DNA of 64,000 nt. It comes from Coturnix japonica (taxonomy: Eukaryota > Chordata > Aves > Galliformes > Phasianidae). Within the stretch, counting starts at the first letter, position 1, and each line of letters starts with the position of its first letter. The notes beneath the pieces are model-generated. The model saw nothing but the letters and a program-made list of their open reading frames with translations, was not told the origin of the DNA and searched no databases. Location: NCBI RefSeq assembly GCF_001577835.2, contig NC_029541.1, positions 3,281,141 through 3,345,140 on the forward strand, given 5' to 3'. Shown piece after piece: positions 31,101-46,700 of the stretch. The translations under genes were made by a program, and so were the position numbers.

Positions 31101-32298
31101 AGAACAGGGCACTGAGCAGCCATATCTAGAACCACTGCTTCAGGCAAACTCATTTCTGCTCACAGGGCATTCACAGGAAATAAGATAAAGCCAATCTTTA
31201 AGAACCAAAGTCTTAACCATAAAGGAAGCATGGAAGGGGGAACTACAAGGAGGGCTCATAAATAACAGGAAAGTTTGCAAATAACAACAAACAACCCCCT
31301 CAGTTTTGTGACCTTCTGCAAGGTGCTTACCACACAAGCACTTATTTCAGGACATAACACCAATAGCACAAACCGCCCTCCATCCCACACATCTTACTGC
31401 AGAACTCAGATAACAGGGACTTATAAAAAAAATAAGATATGTGACTTACCAAAGCTGAGAAGCACATCAGGACGTGTTCCACTAACTACTCCAGGACTGT
31501 GTCCACACCACCTGGGGAAGGGGTTTAGCTGAGTATAATCACAGCAAAGAGAACAGCTGTGGGTGCCAGCTGCATTGGCTTGCACAGGACATGAACCCTG
31601 CCATGATTTTACACTCCACATCTTCCTCCTGATCTGTGCTTGGTCAGAAGAAATAGTTATTCTTTTCTCTCTCACACATAATGTGAAAGATGGCAGTAGG
31701 AGCAAGCAGATCACAGGATGGGAGCAGCCAGGGCACTGCCTGCGCCCCCACCTAACACTGAAACCTGCTCTGTCCTTTGTAGGTATGTATGGGCACACGA
31801 GCAGCAGAAAGGCAAATCCCCCCTCGTCACACTGCTCTCACACAGGTGAACCACCAGCTGCTGTAGGAGCCCTGAGTGCTGGGGTGCTTGAAGTCACAGG
31901 GCTCCCTCCTCCTGACCCATACCTCCATTCTTCTTCTCCCCTCCAGTGCCAGGAGCTGCGTGCAGAGCTGGAGGCGCTGAGCGAGGAGTATCGCTGCTGC
32001 TTGAGCCGCCTGCACCAGTGCCGCCAGGAGCTCAACCAAAGCCAGACAGTGAAGGTGGGACCGACTTTCACCCCTTCCTTGTGGCAGCTGTACATCACTC
32101 TGGGAAACACTCCTTTATTTGGGGGCAGTGTGGAAGGATGAGCAGGTTTCTTCTCCCCATCATCTCATGGTTATGCTTGTTTCCTTTTTGCAGACACAAC
32201 GTGGTAACTGGCTCCCTCTTCTGCTGGCAGTGATAGTAGTGGCCACAGCTGCTGTGCTGGCCATGAGCACCTCCTCAGTGACCTCCATGCAGAACTGA
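25102..32298 (+). CDS. TRAF3IP3: TRAF3-interacting JNK-activating modulator (T3JAM)
   Basis: Fifteen coding exons join in phase to 507 aa (human 551): 25102-25335, 25543-25657, 25827-25878, 26044-26068, 26213-26242, 26329-26424, 28696-28767, 29029-29169, 29367-29504, 29655-29790, 30026-30088, 30167-30226, 30745-30893, 31947-32054 and 32194-32298. Recognised blocks are the N-terminal ESYEEKCERRQE, the LKQKMVILQELL segment, EMEDQK...YEQKAKE and LHQCRQELNQSQ. The protein is largely coiled coil (about residues 150-470) and ends in one membrane segment (around WLPLLLAVIVVATAAVLAM), so it is tail-anchored. It binds TRAF3 and is linked to JNK signalling and lymphocyte development. Exons 4 and 5 are only 25 and 30 nt. 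Exon 2 is the least certain: it has little similarity to human, and its acceptor lies at the edge of a CR1 fragment. Confidence 0.9.
25434..25542 (+). mobile_element. CR1 LINE fragment beside TRAF3IP3 exon 2
   Basis: It contains CR1 3'-region wording: CTGGAACAGGTTGCCCAAGG, GGTTGTGGATGCCCCATC and GGCATTCAAGGCCAGGCTGG. It is interrupted after GATGTGGCTCTG and ends in TCTCATTGCAG, which resembles the CR1 CTCATTGCAG block and is used here as a splice acceptor. The true 3' end is missing. Confidence 0.8.
26425..28695 (+). other. TRAF3IP3 intron 6 (2.3 kb)
   Basis: The largest intron of the gene. It is AT-rich, with no exon or repeat I can name; the composition near 26640-26860 differs from its surroundings but matches no element I recognise. 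Confidence 0.5.
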
Positions 32299-32402
32299 CT
32301 CCTGACCTGCTGGCAGCAACCTGCCCTCACTGCAGTCCTCCTTCTGCCACTCCTTGCCTGCTTCATACCCCAAGCTGGTCTTGGCCAAACTGACATGGCT
32401 CC

Positions 32403-32408
32403 AATAAA
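32403..32408 (+). other. TRAF3IP3 polyadenylation signal (AATAAA)
   Basis: AATAAA lies 105 nt after the stop and is followed about 30 nt later by a GT-rich stretch. A short 3' untranslated region is predicted. Confidence 0.75.
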
Positions 32409-32929
32409 TGTGGGGAGATCAACCTTCTCTTCCCTGTGTTGGTTATTCTTCAGCTGAGGGCTGCACTGAACAAAGCCATTCAACTGGCACCTCTTGGACT
32501 CATGGGGGCAGCAGGGACCATGTGTCCTGTGCGTTTTGGAGCCAAGCTGTATGCATGTAGAGAAACAACAATGCAAGTCCCTTCATTTAATGGTTCAGTG
32601 CATGGGAAATATTCCACCCTGCACCATCTTTACTGACATCCAGCAATAAAACCAGGCCTACAAGCCACCCAACCCGAGCACCAACTGCCCAGCTCAGCTT
32701 GTCTCGTGGCCAAACACCCTCAGCCATGTCTGCTTCTCTCTCATGCTCAGCACCATGTTAATTTGACAGAGCCATGTTTTTCCACCCATCAGAGCTGTGC
32801 AGGCTTTATGGCAGTGCTTGTCCTTTGCTACGTGTGGGCTCAGACACGAGGCGTGACACCACATCACACACACAATGAAGAGCCTACAACAAACTTCACA
32901 AACTAAGAATACTGCCGCGTTAGCATTTC

Positions 32930-32935
32930 TTTATT
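32930..32935 (-). other. C1orf74 homologue polyadenylation signal (minus-strand AATAAA)
   Basis: TTTATT on the plus strand reads AATAAA on the minus strand, 253 nt past the C1orf74 stop. With the TRAF3IP3 signal at 32403 it leaves about 520 bp between the two convergent gene ends. Confidence 0.65.
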
Positions 32936-33187
32936 AATCCTCAGTCGTTCACAGCAAATAAATACACCCAATAACACACTCCACAGTCAGGATCCAGGCT
33001 GCGGAGCTGCTCTGTGTGTTTATCCACATACTTGGGACTTGCATGGACTTGATCCACACCTGGCCTGAGCGGTCAGGCCCGAATCCATCTGGTTGGTGCT
33101 CGGGGCCTCTCAAAAGTGGGTTCCCCACCTCACTCCCTGAGGCATGTGAGGAACAGGGTGAAAAGCCAGTGTTTGTCTGTCTGTTTG

Positions 33188-34015
33188 TCACAAGGCAACT
33201 GCTGGCAGCGACACCACCTCGCTGGAAATGCAGAGATCGATGAAGTCGCTCTGTGCACTGAAGTCATCCCTCAGCTCTTTGCTCCAGGCGTCCAACACTT
33301 CCTTCAGCTTCATGCAGAGGCTCTCGGGGATACTGAAGGAATAGATCTGCACCCGGAGCCCTCCCTGTATCCTGAGGCAGGAAGCGTGGACTGTGAACAC
33401 CCTGAGTGGTGTCAGCGCCAGGCAGTTCTCAGCACCCTCCTCCACCGGGAAGGTGTAGGCTGCTGGATAACCCAGCAGCACCCCAAACACAGTGCAAAGA
33501 TTCCAGCCCGTGGCCACGACCTCACTACAGGACACAGGGCTGTTGGCAGCCTCCTCCACAGCCACAAGGTGGGCCAGGAGGGCCTCGAGGTGACGCCTGA
33601 TGGCTGCAGCCTCAGCTGGGCCACAGAGTGCAGGACTGGATCGCGTTGCTGCCACATCCATGAATGGTGCAGGGTGGGCATGGAGTGCGGCTTCCAGCTG
33701 TCGACGAGCACGGCCTGGGTGCAGCAGCAACACCTCACCCTCCATACCCAGCAGGTGCAGGCAGCACAGGCCCAGCCCAGCCTCCTGCAACCGCTCCACG
33801 TAGTTCCGCAGCTCGGCGGGTCCTGCCACCCCGCAGTCGTATAGCAAGGCAGGTTTCAGCCCCACAGCCACCGCCAGCACCTCTCCAGCCAGCTGGAGGG
33901 CACGGGCAGCCGCCAGCCTCCGCTTAGACCCGGCCCCCAGCGCCTCCCGAGCCGCCGCCACCAGCTGTGGGGCGGGCAGGGCACGCTGAGCCTCGTCGCG
34001 GCCTGCAGGGCCCAT
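33188..34015 (-). CDS. C1orf74: UPF0739 family protein, C1orf74 homologue
   Basis: A single-exon frame of 275 aa from the ATG at 34015; human C1orf74 is about 269 aa and also has one coding exon. Matching features are the LKPALLYDCG block, the ELRNYVERLQEAGL segment and a conserved C-terminal half ending in SLPAVAL. The molecular function of the family is not known. The frame stays open upstream to an ATG at 34252, but the 34015 start gives the family length and follows a GC-rich 5' region. It lies between TRAF3IP3 and IRF6 on the minus strand, as in mammals, and its promoter is immediately beyond the IRF6 3' end. No signal peptide or membrane segment is evident. Confidence 0.88.
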   Translation of the reverse strand: MGPAGRDEAQRALPAPQLVAAAREALGAGSKRRLAAARALQLAGEVLAVAVGLKPALLYDCGVAGPAELRNYVERLQEAGLGLCCLHLLGMEGEVLLLHPGRARRQLEAALHAHPAPFMDVAATRSSPALCGPAEAAAIRRHLEALLAHLVAVEEAANSPVSCSEVVATGWNLCTVFGVLLGYPAAYTFPVEEGAENCLALTPLRVFTVHASCLRIQGGLRVQIYSFSIPESLCMKLKEVLDAWSKELRDDFSAQSDFIDLCISSEVVSLPAVAL

Positions 34016-34509
34016 AGCCAGGCCTCGGCCTAGAGTAGCGGCGCACCCGGCGCCCACAGCTTCCGGCCCGGCCACAGCGCTACGCAACACCGGGGCGGAG
34101 CGGCCTATGGCGGCGGGGCCGGCCTCAGTGAGGCGGAGCTGCTGCCTTGTAATCCCGAACACGAAATAAGGCGTAGCAGCCACAGCAGCTCCCTCTGTCT
34201 TTCGGAGTTGTTCTAAACGCACGCGTGGAAATAGATACGAAATAGAAAGCATAATGGAAAAAACAGCCGGCCTGAGAGCCTGCAGCCACAGACTGGTTAA
34301 AGAGAAATAAAATAAGACGAGATAACGTTAAGACAATTTTAATAGAGTACAGGTTAATTTTTACTCTCTCCTGATCAAGTGTTTATATACAGGATGTCAG
34401 TGTTTGGTTTAAAAAAATATTACAGGATTAAAAATCTGATTTATACATAGTGGTAAGGTTAAGCAAGCAGCTAAAAACAGTGATGGAGCAAGAAGCGTTC
34501 CTTATTTCC

Positions 34510-34515
34510 TTTATT
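34510..34515 (-). other. Candidate IRF6 polyadenylation signal (minus-strand AATAAA)
   Basis: TTTATT on the plus strand, 141 nt beyond the IRF6 stop. A weaker minus-strand ATTAAA at 34338-34343 could mark a longer 3' end, so the choice is not settled. Confidence 0.45.
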
Positions 34516-34655
34516 TATAACACTCCCCAAATAAAAGCACCATGAGACTGTGGAAATTCAATCAGAAAACCAGATTTACAGATTCCATTCAGGTTCAGGC
34601 AAGGCACTTGTCAGAGCTGTCTTGTATATACAAGGAAGGGGGGACCAAGTGCCCG

Positions 34656-38019
<3,364 letters not shown>

Positions 38020-38022
38020 CGT

Positions 38023-39860
38023 CTGTGAAAGACAGAGGTGATAGCAGACCAACTGCAGAAGGTTAGATGAGATTCCTCTTGTTTACAAAGTGAGCTTCGT
38101 GAAGGAGCAACCTATGAGGTGCTGCTGCTATCAGTTGTGATTTAGGTGTGCAATAACTAACTCAGACTTAGCAACTGCTCTACAGGAGGAGCTGCACTAA
38201 GCAGGGACTATAAGTATCTCTAGAACAACAACTTGGTAAATAATTCCAGTAAGTAGAGCTGTGTGTTATTCATGTTAAATGGGAAGGGTGAGACCCAGCC
38301 AAGCCCAAGCTGGAAACTCTGCACAGGAGGTAAAGCCACCAGCAAGCCACAGCAAGAACTGACATAGGAATTCCAGAGGCCTCCATGTATCCTTCACTGA
38401 ATGGGACTCTCTCACCTAGTTTTGCTTCAGTCCTGTCAGTCTTGCCTTAGAAATACAAAGCAAATATGCCAAATCTGAAGTTCTTGCCCCAACTGAGGGC
38501 ATCATCCATGTGGAGGTGACTGCTTTATAAGAGATGGGCTTTCCTCCAGGAAGTCATTTCATGCCTTTCCTTAAGTTCCTCAATGCAGGAGAATCATCTG
38601 CAAACATCACTGCAAGGTGCTGACCTGTGCTGTGATGTTTATTCAGGAGGGTATGAACTGCAAGTCCACGCTCATGTTAGAAGTCAAGTAATGCTGCCTT
38701 AATGGTTTCTTAAGAAAACAAAACTGCAGTTAAGCTACAAATTGGACGTGTTAAGTAGTATCAAGTAGTATCGTGTTGCTGCTACATTTGTAACCAGCAA
38801 TATTCTTCTTCATCCGGCTGCAAGGCCAAAATGGAATAGAAACCCATACAGCACAGAGAAAAAGTCATGCCTGCCTCTCATAGAAAACAAATCATCATGT
38901 GCACAACGTGTTGGCACTGCACCATTGGGATCGAATTGTCCCCTGGATGACAACCAGCCTCTGTCAATAGCAGACGTTACAATGCTTTATGACCTTTTAT
39001 CACCGATGACTTTGTTGACACACTACGAGAGCAAACCAACTTGAATCCATTGCAGCAGACAGTGACTCAGCCCCTCACAGCCTTCAACTTCCAGCCCACG
39101 AATCCACGACCACCGAGTGCTGCGTGGTCAAGACATTACCCAGCAAGAGCTCATGGGGCTGGAGGACGAACAGCCATCTCACAGCCCAGCAATGAAAGTC
39201 AGAGCCAGACACAGTCGAACACGGTGACTCTCAGCACAGCTGTCAGCCTTCATAACAGCACACCTGGATACCACCACGCTGCTTGGGGAACACGGGGCTT
39301 TCTGCCCTGACCCGGAGCCGAAGGATGCTCCTCCTGCCTCCCTCGTTCACACCTCTCCCCATAGCGTCGCAGCCCACGGGTTTTCCCAGCACTTTCAGGC
39401 TCTGCCAGCACCGCCAACACTCAGCACCTTCCCAACCTGCTCACAGCGCCTCCAAGGAAGGAAGAGGCGTTCTCTGGGTGCAGCTTTGTAGTACCACGGG
39501 CTGCCACCTCATTCCTTGCTTGTTACTTTTGTTTGATGACATTCTCGTGCGTCTGGTGGATTATTATTATGTTTTCTTTCCCAAAGGCAAGCAGCTCAAC
39601 CCTCAGTATCAGCATTCCCACCGACAAACACACTGAACTTTCATCCAGTTAGATGACACTCCATCACCCCCCCACACGGGGAACCTGCTCCCACATTTCA
39701 GAGCTTTGGACATCACTATTTCCCCAAAGCCCCACAGTCCCCCTCCCATCCCTTCGGTGAGTCCATTAACCCTTTGAGCACGATTAACCCTCGCGATTCC
39801 CACTGCATGGTTCGAGGGAAGGGGCCTCCCAGGTGCTCGGTCTCATAGCTGCGCTATGGG
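38023..39860 (-). other. IRF6 5' intron(s)
   Basis: About 1.8 kb between the first coding exon and the CpG-island promoter. Human IRF6 has two untranslated exons, so a second one may be hidden here. None could be identified. Confidence 0.5.
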
Positions 39861-40520
39861 AGCAGCTATCACGGCACGGGGGGACGAGATCCACCCCGTC
39901 CTGCCTCCAGGCTTCGCTTCTGCCTACTTGAAAGACATCGCCTAAGGCTAACGGCGTCACGACCCGTGCAAGCAGATACAGAAGGCAATAAACGGACACT
40001 TTTGTGCTTCCCCGGGCCGGGCAGTTCCCTCCCCTCGCAGCCCGGAACGGGCCGGGCACCTCCCGGCAGGAAACCCGCAGGAGCGCTGCCTCCCACTGAG
40101 CCGACTCCTCTCCCCATCGGCCACTTTCCAGCTCCGACGCGACCCCGCACCCCGACCCCGCACCGAGCGCTCCCCGAGGGCGGCCCCGCACCGTCGGGCC
40201 CCCCAACACTCCCGTCCCCGCTCCACTCACCGCTCCGCTCCGCCTGGAGGTGCCGCACCGAGGCAGGGTCCGCTCCTCGCCCCGGAGCTCTCCGCCGCCC
40301 CGCAGGGCCCGAGCGTGGGCTCAGCGGCGGGGCGGGGCGGCCGGAGGGGAGAAGGGGAGAGCGACGGCGGAGCACACACGGCTACAGCTCCGCCCTCACC
40401 TGCTCAGGTGCGACGGGCGCAGCCGCGACACCGTCCGTCCCGCTCCGCCCACGGCCGTGGGGCGGCTCCGCTGCGCTGAGCTCCGTCCCCACGGGTGGGG
40501 GCAGCCCCGGGGGTTTGAGC
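39860..40520 (-). promoter_or_regulatory. IRF6 CpG-island promoter and untranslated first exon
   Basis: A strongly GC- and CpG-rich stretch. Minus-strand splice donors are visible: one with exon end at 40231 (GTGAGT) and another near 40395 (GTGAGG). Either could end the untranslated first exon. There is no TATA box, as expected for a CpG-island promoter. Confidence 0.7.
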
Positions 40521-40595
40521 GCCCTCCTTTCTATTTCCTTTCTTTCTTTCTGTTCTTCTTCAGTGGCATTTTTAAAAACGAATTCCTTCTTTTTT

Positions 40596-40624
40596 AATAA
40601 TAATAATAATTATTATTATTATTT
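40596..40624. repeat. Palindromic (AAT)n/(ATT)n microsatellite
   Basis: Five AAT units run directly into four to five ATT-phase units, forming a perfect AT-only palindrome just upstream of the IRF6 CpG island. Confidence 0.85.
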
Positions 40625-41040
40625 ACTCTTCCCCCTCCCCCCCTTCCCCCCGCTTCATAACCCATTTGGCCCAGCAAATCCACCCATTACGTTTTAAGGC
40701 AAAACTAAAAGCCAGCTCGGATTAGCGCCCGTCCCCGCTCTCACCCACCTCGCTGCCTGCGGCATCCCTCAGCATCCCGCCGGTCTCGCCTCTCGTTCGC
40801 CTTTCATTTCTTTTCCCTGTAGGTGGGGAGCCGTGACTCAGTGGTGAATCTTGGTTTCAGGAGATCGCATAATGCTTCCCCATTCAGTTTCAATGAACTA
40901 GAAAAGACGGTGGGAATTTCCCTCCTCCTCCATCACGATACACAGTGGACAGCGTTGAATCCTGGCTTTGGGAAGACTAACCTACCCCCAGAGCTCAGTG
41001 CTACACCACGATATAGGAATTCTATATGCAGAATGCTGAG

Positions 41041-41175
41041 AACCTTCATGAAAAGGACCGCAATGATCATCTGGTTCCAACCCCCTGCTGTGTTCAGGGT
41101 CACCAACCACCAGACCAGGCTGCCCAGAGCCTCATCCAGCCTGGCCTCAAATGCCTCCAGGGATGGGGGTGATGC
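41041..41175 (-). mobile_element. CR1 LINE fragment, minus orientation
   Basis: Read on the minus strand it contains the CR1 3'-region blocks: CTGGAGGCATTTGAGGCCAG, GGCTGGATGAGGCTCTGGGC, and GGTTGGAACC near the tail. The minus-strand frame shows the CR1 ORF2-like SLEAFEARLDEAL. The terminal octamer repeat is missing or eroded. Edges are approximate. Confidence 0.8.
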
Positions 41176-41179
41176 AATG

Positions 41180-43798
41180 GCCAATATGAGTGACTGCAAA
41201 GAGTCACTCGGACACCGGGCTGCAGCTGCCAGGAACACAACACAGAGCTCTGCAGGGCTCTGTTCTCCGAGTTCCTCCAGGGCAATGCTGCAGCATGTGG
41301 CAGCACGTCGTGCTGGAGAGCTGATGGGAAAGGAGCCGAGTCTTTTTCCATGCTGTCGGCAGGGAAACTCTGCAGTGTTTCAGCCATACGGGAAGTGCTC
41401 TGGGGATGTGTAATCAGATATTCCCCCTTTGCAGCTCATCACCCAAATTGCTCATTCTGATGTGATATTTTCTTAGCAGGTATCACCCTATAAAGCATTG
41501 ATCTGAACCCTTCAAGGAGCCAAATGAAACCAGGTTCTTTATTATGTGACCTGCATCTATTTTTTGAGGCATTCAGAGAACTCTGTTGGTTGATAAACTG
41601 GCCTTCACAAAGTGATGTCCTGCTGCCCAGAGAGCAGTGTTTGTGTCTGTAACCTACAGAGCGGATGCTTTGGGCAGCAAGAGCGTCCGCAAAGCAATTC
41701 TCATACTAGGAGAGATGAGATTTCATTTCAATACCAAAGTCACACCTTGTATTAACCCAATCGCATGTCCTGATACAAGCAGCAGCACCAGGCAGACTTT
41801 GTAGCCCGGGTCTCTTTCGGTCTCCTGTTCCTGGCTAGAAAAGCTTGTAGTCATCGAAACAATGAGGAGCCATTTTCTGTCCTGGGAACAGATTGCTAAG
41901 TTCCCATAAGGCAAAACACAATTATGCAATGAGGCAGCATACTGTCCCAGGCATGCACAGTCTTGTTATGCACTCTCAGCACTAACATTCCAGCATGCAG
42001 CTGCTCACAGGAGTGCTGCACAAAATGGTGCAGAGCCCTTCAATGTGCTGCAAGGCCACATAGAGCCCCCTCAACTTGTTTCCTAGCAGAAGCAGCTCTG
42101 CTTCTTGCAGGCTCTGTGACCCAGATAGAGCCGTGCCCTCACAAGGTGCCAAGTGAAATGAATCAAGGTATATCTGTTGAAAAAGCTCCATGCAGTAAAT
42201 GGAATGGGGAATAGAACAAATGAAATACCACCGTAACATTTGGTTGGCAAAGGTGCTTTCCAGCAGATCTGGCTGAATGGTGAGCGCTGATGGATGGATC
42301 CAGTGATCCAGTGTCACACTGCTCCATTACCAATGAGTTATCTCTAATTCATAGGGGTGAAACTTGTCCACAGCATTTGTAAAGGGAAGGATTAATCTTA
42401 GTAACCCCATTGCATTCTAGGTGCAGCTGCACTCTACTTCTGCAGATCTGTGCATACACACACATAGGAACTTCCACATTCACACACACAGCTACTGCAG
42501 CTCACTGCCAGCTGTAAGCAGATTAAGAGGAAGCCCCATTCCCACTGCAGACACAAAACACTCCCACAGCGGTGAACTTTAGACTGACTGTTGACCTCTG
42601 TTTTTCCATATTAGAAACTCTTCTTCCCAAGCCAATCTGCTTCCAAAAAAGAACAGCTTAAACCCTGATGGTCTTTAATATTGTTATAATGGGGAGTCTA
42701 TTGTTTCTTATTAACGTTACTCCAATCCTCTTAAAAGGAGGATCCTATCTTGCTATCAGCCTGGCTCAGGCACATTTTTAGCTACAGGTCATTTGTTTCC
42801 AGCTGACACAGATAAGTGGTCGGTTTCAAAACACCTGGGATGATGAGGATCAGGGCTGGTAGCCCCAGTAGGAATAGGGAACAGTGATGGGAAGAGGGTT
42901 TTTGACAGCAGGTGGCTGTGACTAACCCTATACCAGGCTTCTATAGAGCTGGAGGAGGCCAGTATTATAGATAGACATGGCAAACAGAAATGCTTCAACA
43001 GGAAAACACATGGAAGAGGAATGAAGAAGCCTCAGGTTTTAAAAACACACGTTTCTATATAGGAAGGAAATAAAAGATGTGTTGCTTTTCATTGAAAATG
43101 TCCATCATGGAGAGAAATAGGAATGTCTGCCTCAGTTCTTTATCACTTGGTGTAGAGTTAAGCCTGGAGTAGGCATTCAATTAACTTTATATGTCAGCTG
43201 TCCCATTAACATCAGCAGCTTCTCTCATGTGAGTGGAGTTGTACGTATTTTATCAGGGTTTGCTCTTAAGGTTTCTCATTCACTTGCCTGATTTCACTGG
43301 AAAGCTGGAGAATTCCCTGCAAACAGGCGCTATGTGCCTTCATTAGGAAAGCTGATGGGAGGGAGCTTAGGATCCTTCTTTGTAATGAAAAACACAGTGA
43401 AGTGAACAGAGCTGTGGGTGCTTATGTGCAGGAGGACCCTGCAGCCTCTTCAGGCTGCTTCTAAATAGGGCACGGCCCAGAACATCTGAAGGTCTCTGTG
43501 GCTCATGGGTGGGAATCTCCTAATGATCTTAGTTATTTTTATACGTGTCTGCTGCCACATGCTGCTCTGCCCCAGCACAGAGAACAGCTCTGTGAGCACC
43601 GAGCGAGCACACGTAGCCGGGGAGGTGGGCACAGCCTGGGGAAGGAGAAATTAAGAGACAACAGCAACACAAAGGAACAATATTCACATCAAACAGAGGC
43701 ACGGAACAGCAAGAGAAAGGAAAACTAAAAGTGTTGTAAAGGACCGTACAAGCCAAAGGACTTTGGATTTTTCTCTTCTTCCCACTTTACGGAGCAAA
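41180..43798. other. Intergenic region between IRF6 and GUCA1B (synteny joint)
   Basis: About 2.6 kb without coding exons. It separates genes whose human orthologues lie on 1q32 and 6p21. An AT-rich repeat-free stretch at about 42600-42860 has the look of conserved non-coding DNA, containing TTAATATTGTTATAATGG and an E-box CAGCTG near 42801. This is inference from composition. Confidence 0.5.
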
Positions 43799-46700
43799 AT
43801 GGGACAGCAGTTTACCAATGCTGAGGGGGAACAGACAGAGATCGATGTTGCTGAACTGCAGGAATGGTATAAGAAGTTTGTGGTTGAATGTCCCAGTGGA
43901 ACCCTCTTCATGCACGAATTCAAGAGGTTCTTTGGAGTCCAGGATAACCACGAAGCAGCAGAGTACATTGAAAACATGTTCAGAGCTTTTGATAAGAATG
44001 GGGTAAGTGGAGAGGAGTTCTTATGCTGGTTGGACACTGATCAGCACCTTTCCTCTTGCAAGATGCAGGTCTTCTGGTGCAGCTCCCACCCGTGTCATGG
44101 TGCTCTAATGGGACAGAAGGGGCACATAATGCAGCGCTCTGCGTGGGCTGGGATGGCCTCACAAACCTACACATTGACACAAGGCAAAACATCCTTATTG
44201 GAATGTTTGTAGATGGATTGAAAGGTTTAAGTGTAGGTAGTTGTATTTGTGACACTATTACTGAATGGTCATCATCAGAAGCAAAGGAAAGCCAGCCAGT
44301 TCAGACCTTCTGGTTTGGACTCCCTTTGCTGTAGGGAGAAGGAGGCACCCTTTCCTGGGGTGCTTTCCCCAGGGCTCCTGGGCAAGCAGGCTGCCTGGTT
44401 TAGTGGCAGTTTATATGTTCTCATGTATTAGTGAAAAAGGGAGAATAACACTCTCCTGTAATATTAACAGAAGTGTGATATGCTTGCCCTTCTCATCTTG
44501 AAATGGGTAAGGGATGCTTGACAGTCTGGAGCTCTTGATTATATTCAAAGCAGCACAGATACTCTCAGCCCATACAGCCCTGTTTGTCAGTTCTGCACTG
44601 AGGTTTTGTAAGCTGTTTTCTATCAGTCATGCCCAGTTAAGCATCAGTGAGACTCTCCTCTTTTCCTGCAGGATAACACCATTGATTTTCTGGAGTACGT
44701 GGCTGCCTTGAATCTTGTTTTACGGGGAAAACTGGAGCACAAGCTGAGGTGGACGTTCAAAGTGTATGACAAGGATGGGAACGGCTGCATAGACAAACCT
44801 GAGCTGCTAGAAATTGTTGAGGTAAGTCAGCATTGCCTCATTGCTCATTTCAGCAATCACAGCTCTTTAGCAACATCGTGATGCTCTCAGGTTTTGTGAC
44901 AGCTGGGTTTCAAGGCAGCTGTGGGGCAGCAAAGCGGCAGTGCCTGATCCTGGTGAAGGGGTCAGAGGGTTGGTGGAGCCCAGCGGTGAGAACAGCAGCG
45001 CTGTGGGCTCTGGATCTCAGCTCACATCTTTCTGTTGGGTGTTTTACATCAGAACCCGCTGTCCTGGCCAAAGGGAGATTGTTCCAGCCCCGCTCCTCCC
45101 AGCAGCCAGGTTTCCTGACTGCACGGCAGCTGAGAACAAGCTGGGAGGCACAAACTAGCAGAGAAATCCCATTTGTAATTAGTCCTTTCTGGGTTTCTGT
45201 TCCGTGCTTAGTTTTAATTAGTGAAATGCGAAGGTGTGTGAGGAGGCATGTGGGTTAGCAGGCAGACACAGGTAACTGGCCTTTAACTTCAAGTAAATCC
45301 CTGAGGGTGCATCCCAGTCACAGCTTTACCCTTTCATGGCCGTATTTGTGAGGTTCAACTGATGATTGTATGATATTTTAGGATTTGGGGCTAAATGCAA
45401 TACCAAAAGAAATCAGCTGTGGAAAGCAGGTCCTTTGGATGGCCAGCAGTTGGGAAATAGCAACCAGTGCATCACCTGCAGGGCCAGGAGCAGGTAGGGA
45501 GCATCTGGAAGCTGGACCTGGGCAGGTTCAATTATGGTTTTGAGGTCAGACTGGAATTGGCCAGAGCTGTGTTAGGACCTCGCTAATCCCCTCTCTGGGA
45601 AGACATCAGACAAAACTCTTCAGCCTAATGAGAAGAGATAATGGTGAGCAGGTGGCTGGTATGTCAGGAGGAGGTGGAAAATGCTATTTCCTAATGACAA
45701 AGTGGAGCAGGAGTTAGGGGTCAGGGTATGTGCTGCTGCAGGTTGGGGGTGGCAGCTCAGGCAGGAGCTCGGGGGGGCTGGGAAGTGTAGGTGAGTCTGG
45801 CCTTGTGTCTGCTCTGCTCAGACCTTAGGAAGAAGTTGTATTGGAGAGCCAGGTTTTCCCATCTGAAACTCTTGCCTTGTTCCTTGCTAAGGATCTCTGA
45901 GGTCTTGACCAGGTTCTGAGAGGGGAGTAAACAGCCTCAAGGCACAGATAAAGCAATCCCTGGTGTGTGCGAGTTTAAGGTCAGAGGTGGATCTCTCTCA
46001 AAAGAGGTTAGAGCTGCAGCCTTTGTAAAAGGCTGATAAAACAATGAATTTCATCACCACTCTTCATTTTCCAAGACTCTTTTTCTGACTTGTGAACTTC
46101 CTTTCAGTCCATCTATAAGCTGAAGAAGGTGTGTCGATCAGAGGTGGAGGAGAGAACCCCACTGCTCACACCGGAGGAGGTTGTGGACAGGATATTTCAG
46201 CTGGTGGATGAGAACGGGGATGGTAAGGAACTGATGGCTCAGATTGCATTCATGCATAATGAAAAGTTATCTCTGCTGGGCAGGCTGGTTTTAATTGTGT
46301 TTATCAAGAAATCACTTAGAATGATGGCATTACTCAGACAAGTTGCGTTTGGTTCTGGTCTGTTCATGGTCAGAGCTGAGAGCAGCTTGGTGCAACAGGA
46401 GGAAATCTGTTCTAATTGTAATGTAAAATATCACTGTTCTGTCTGTATGTTGCACCAGAACCATTCTCTAAGAGCCCACAGCAGCCACAGAGTGCATCCC
46501 AGCCTATAAACTGCAGCCCAATGGTGCCTGCAGGGTGTGCTTGTGATCCTGGCACAGCTGTGTGAGCTAATGTGACATTGCACACTAGCTGAAGGGATGG
46601 GGGGGGATGGAATGAATGAATGGATGGGGTTACAGCCCCGTTATCAGCCTTTTTTATCCAGCTGGTCTATAGAGTTTGTATGGGGAAAACATAGGAGGTG

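Noticed and set aside
33116-33844. 242-codon plus-strand frame opposite C1orf74
   Set aside because: Shadow of the conserved minus-strand C1orf74 gene.
34016-34252. Upstream extension of C1orf74 to an ATG at 34252
   Set aside because: It would add 79 residues absent from the family; the 34015 start gives the usual length.
39966-40697. 243-codon plus-strand frame over the IRF6 promoter
   Set aside because: Antisense frame in CpG-island sequence; proline/arginine-rich output is typical of GC-rich DNA and ends in an AT microsatellite.
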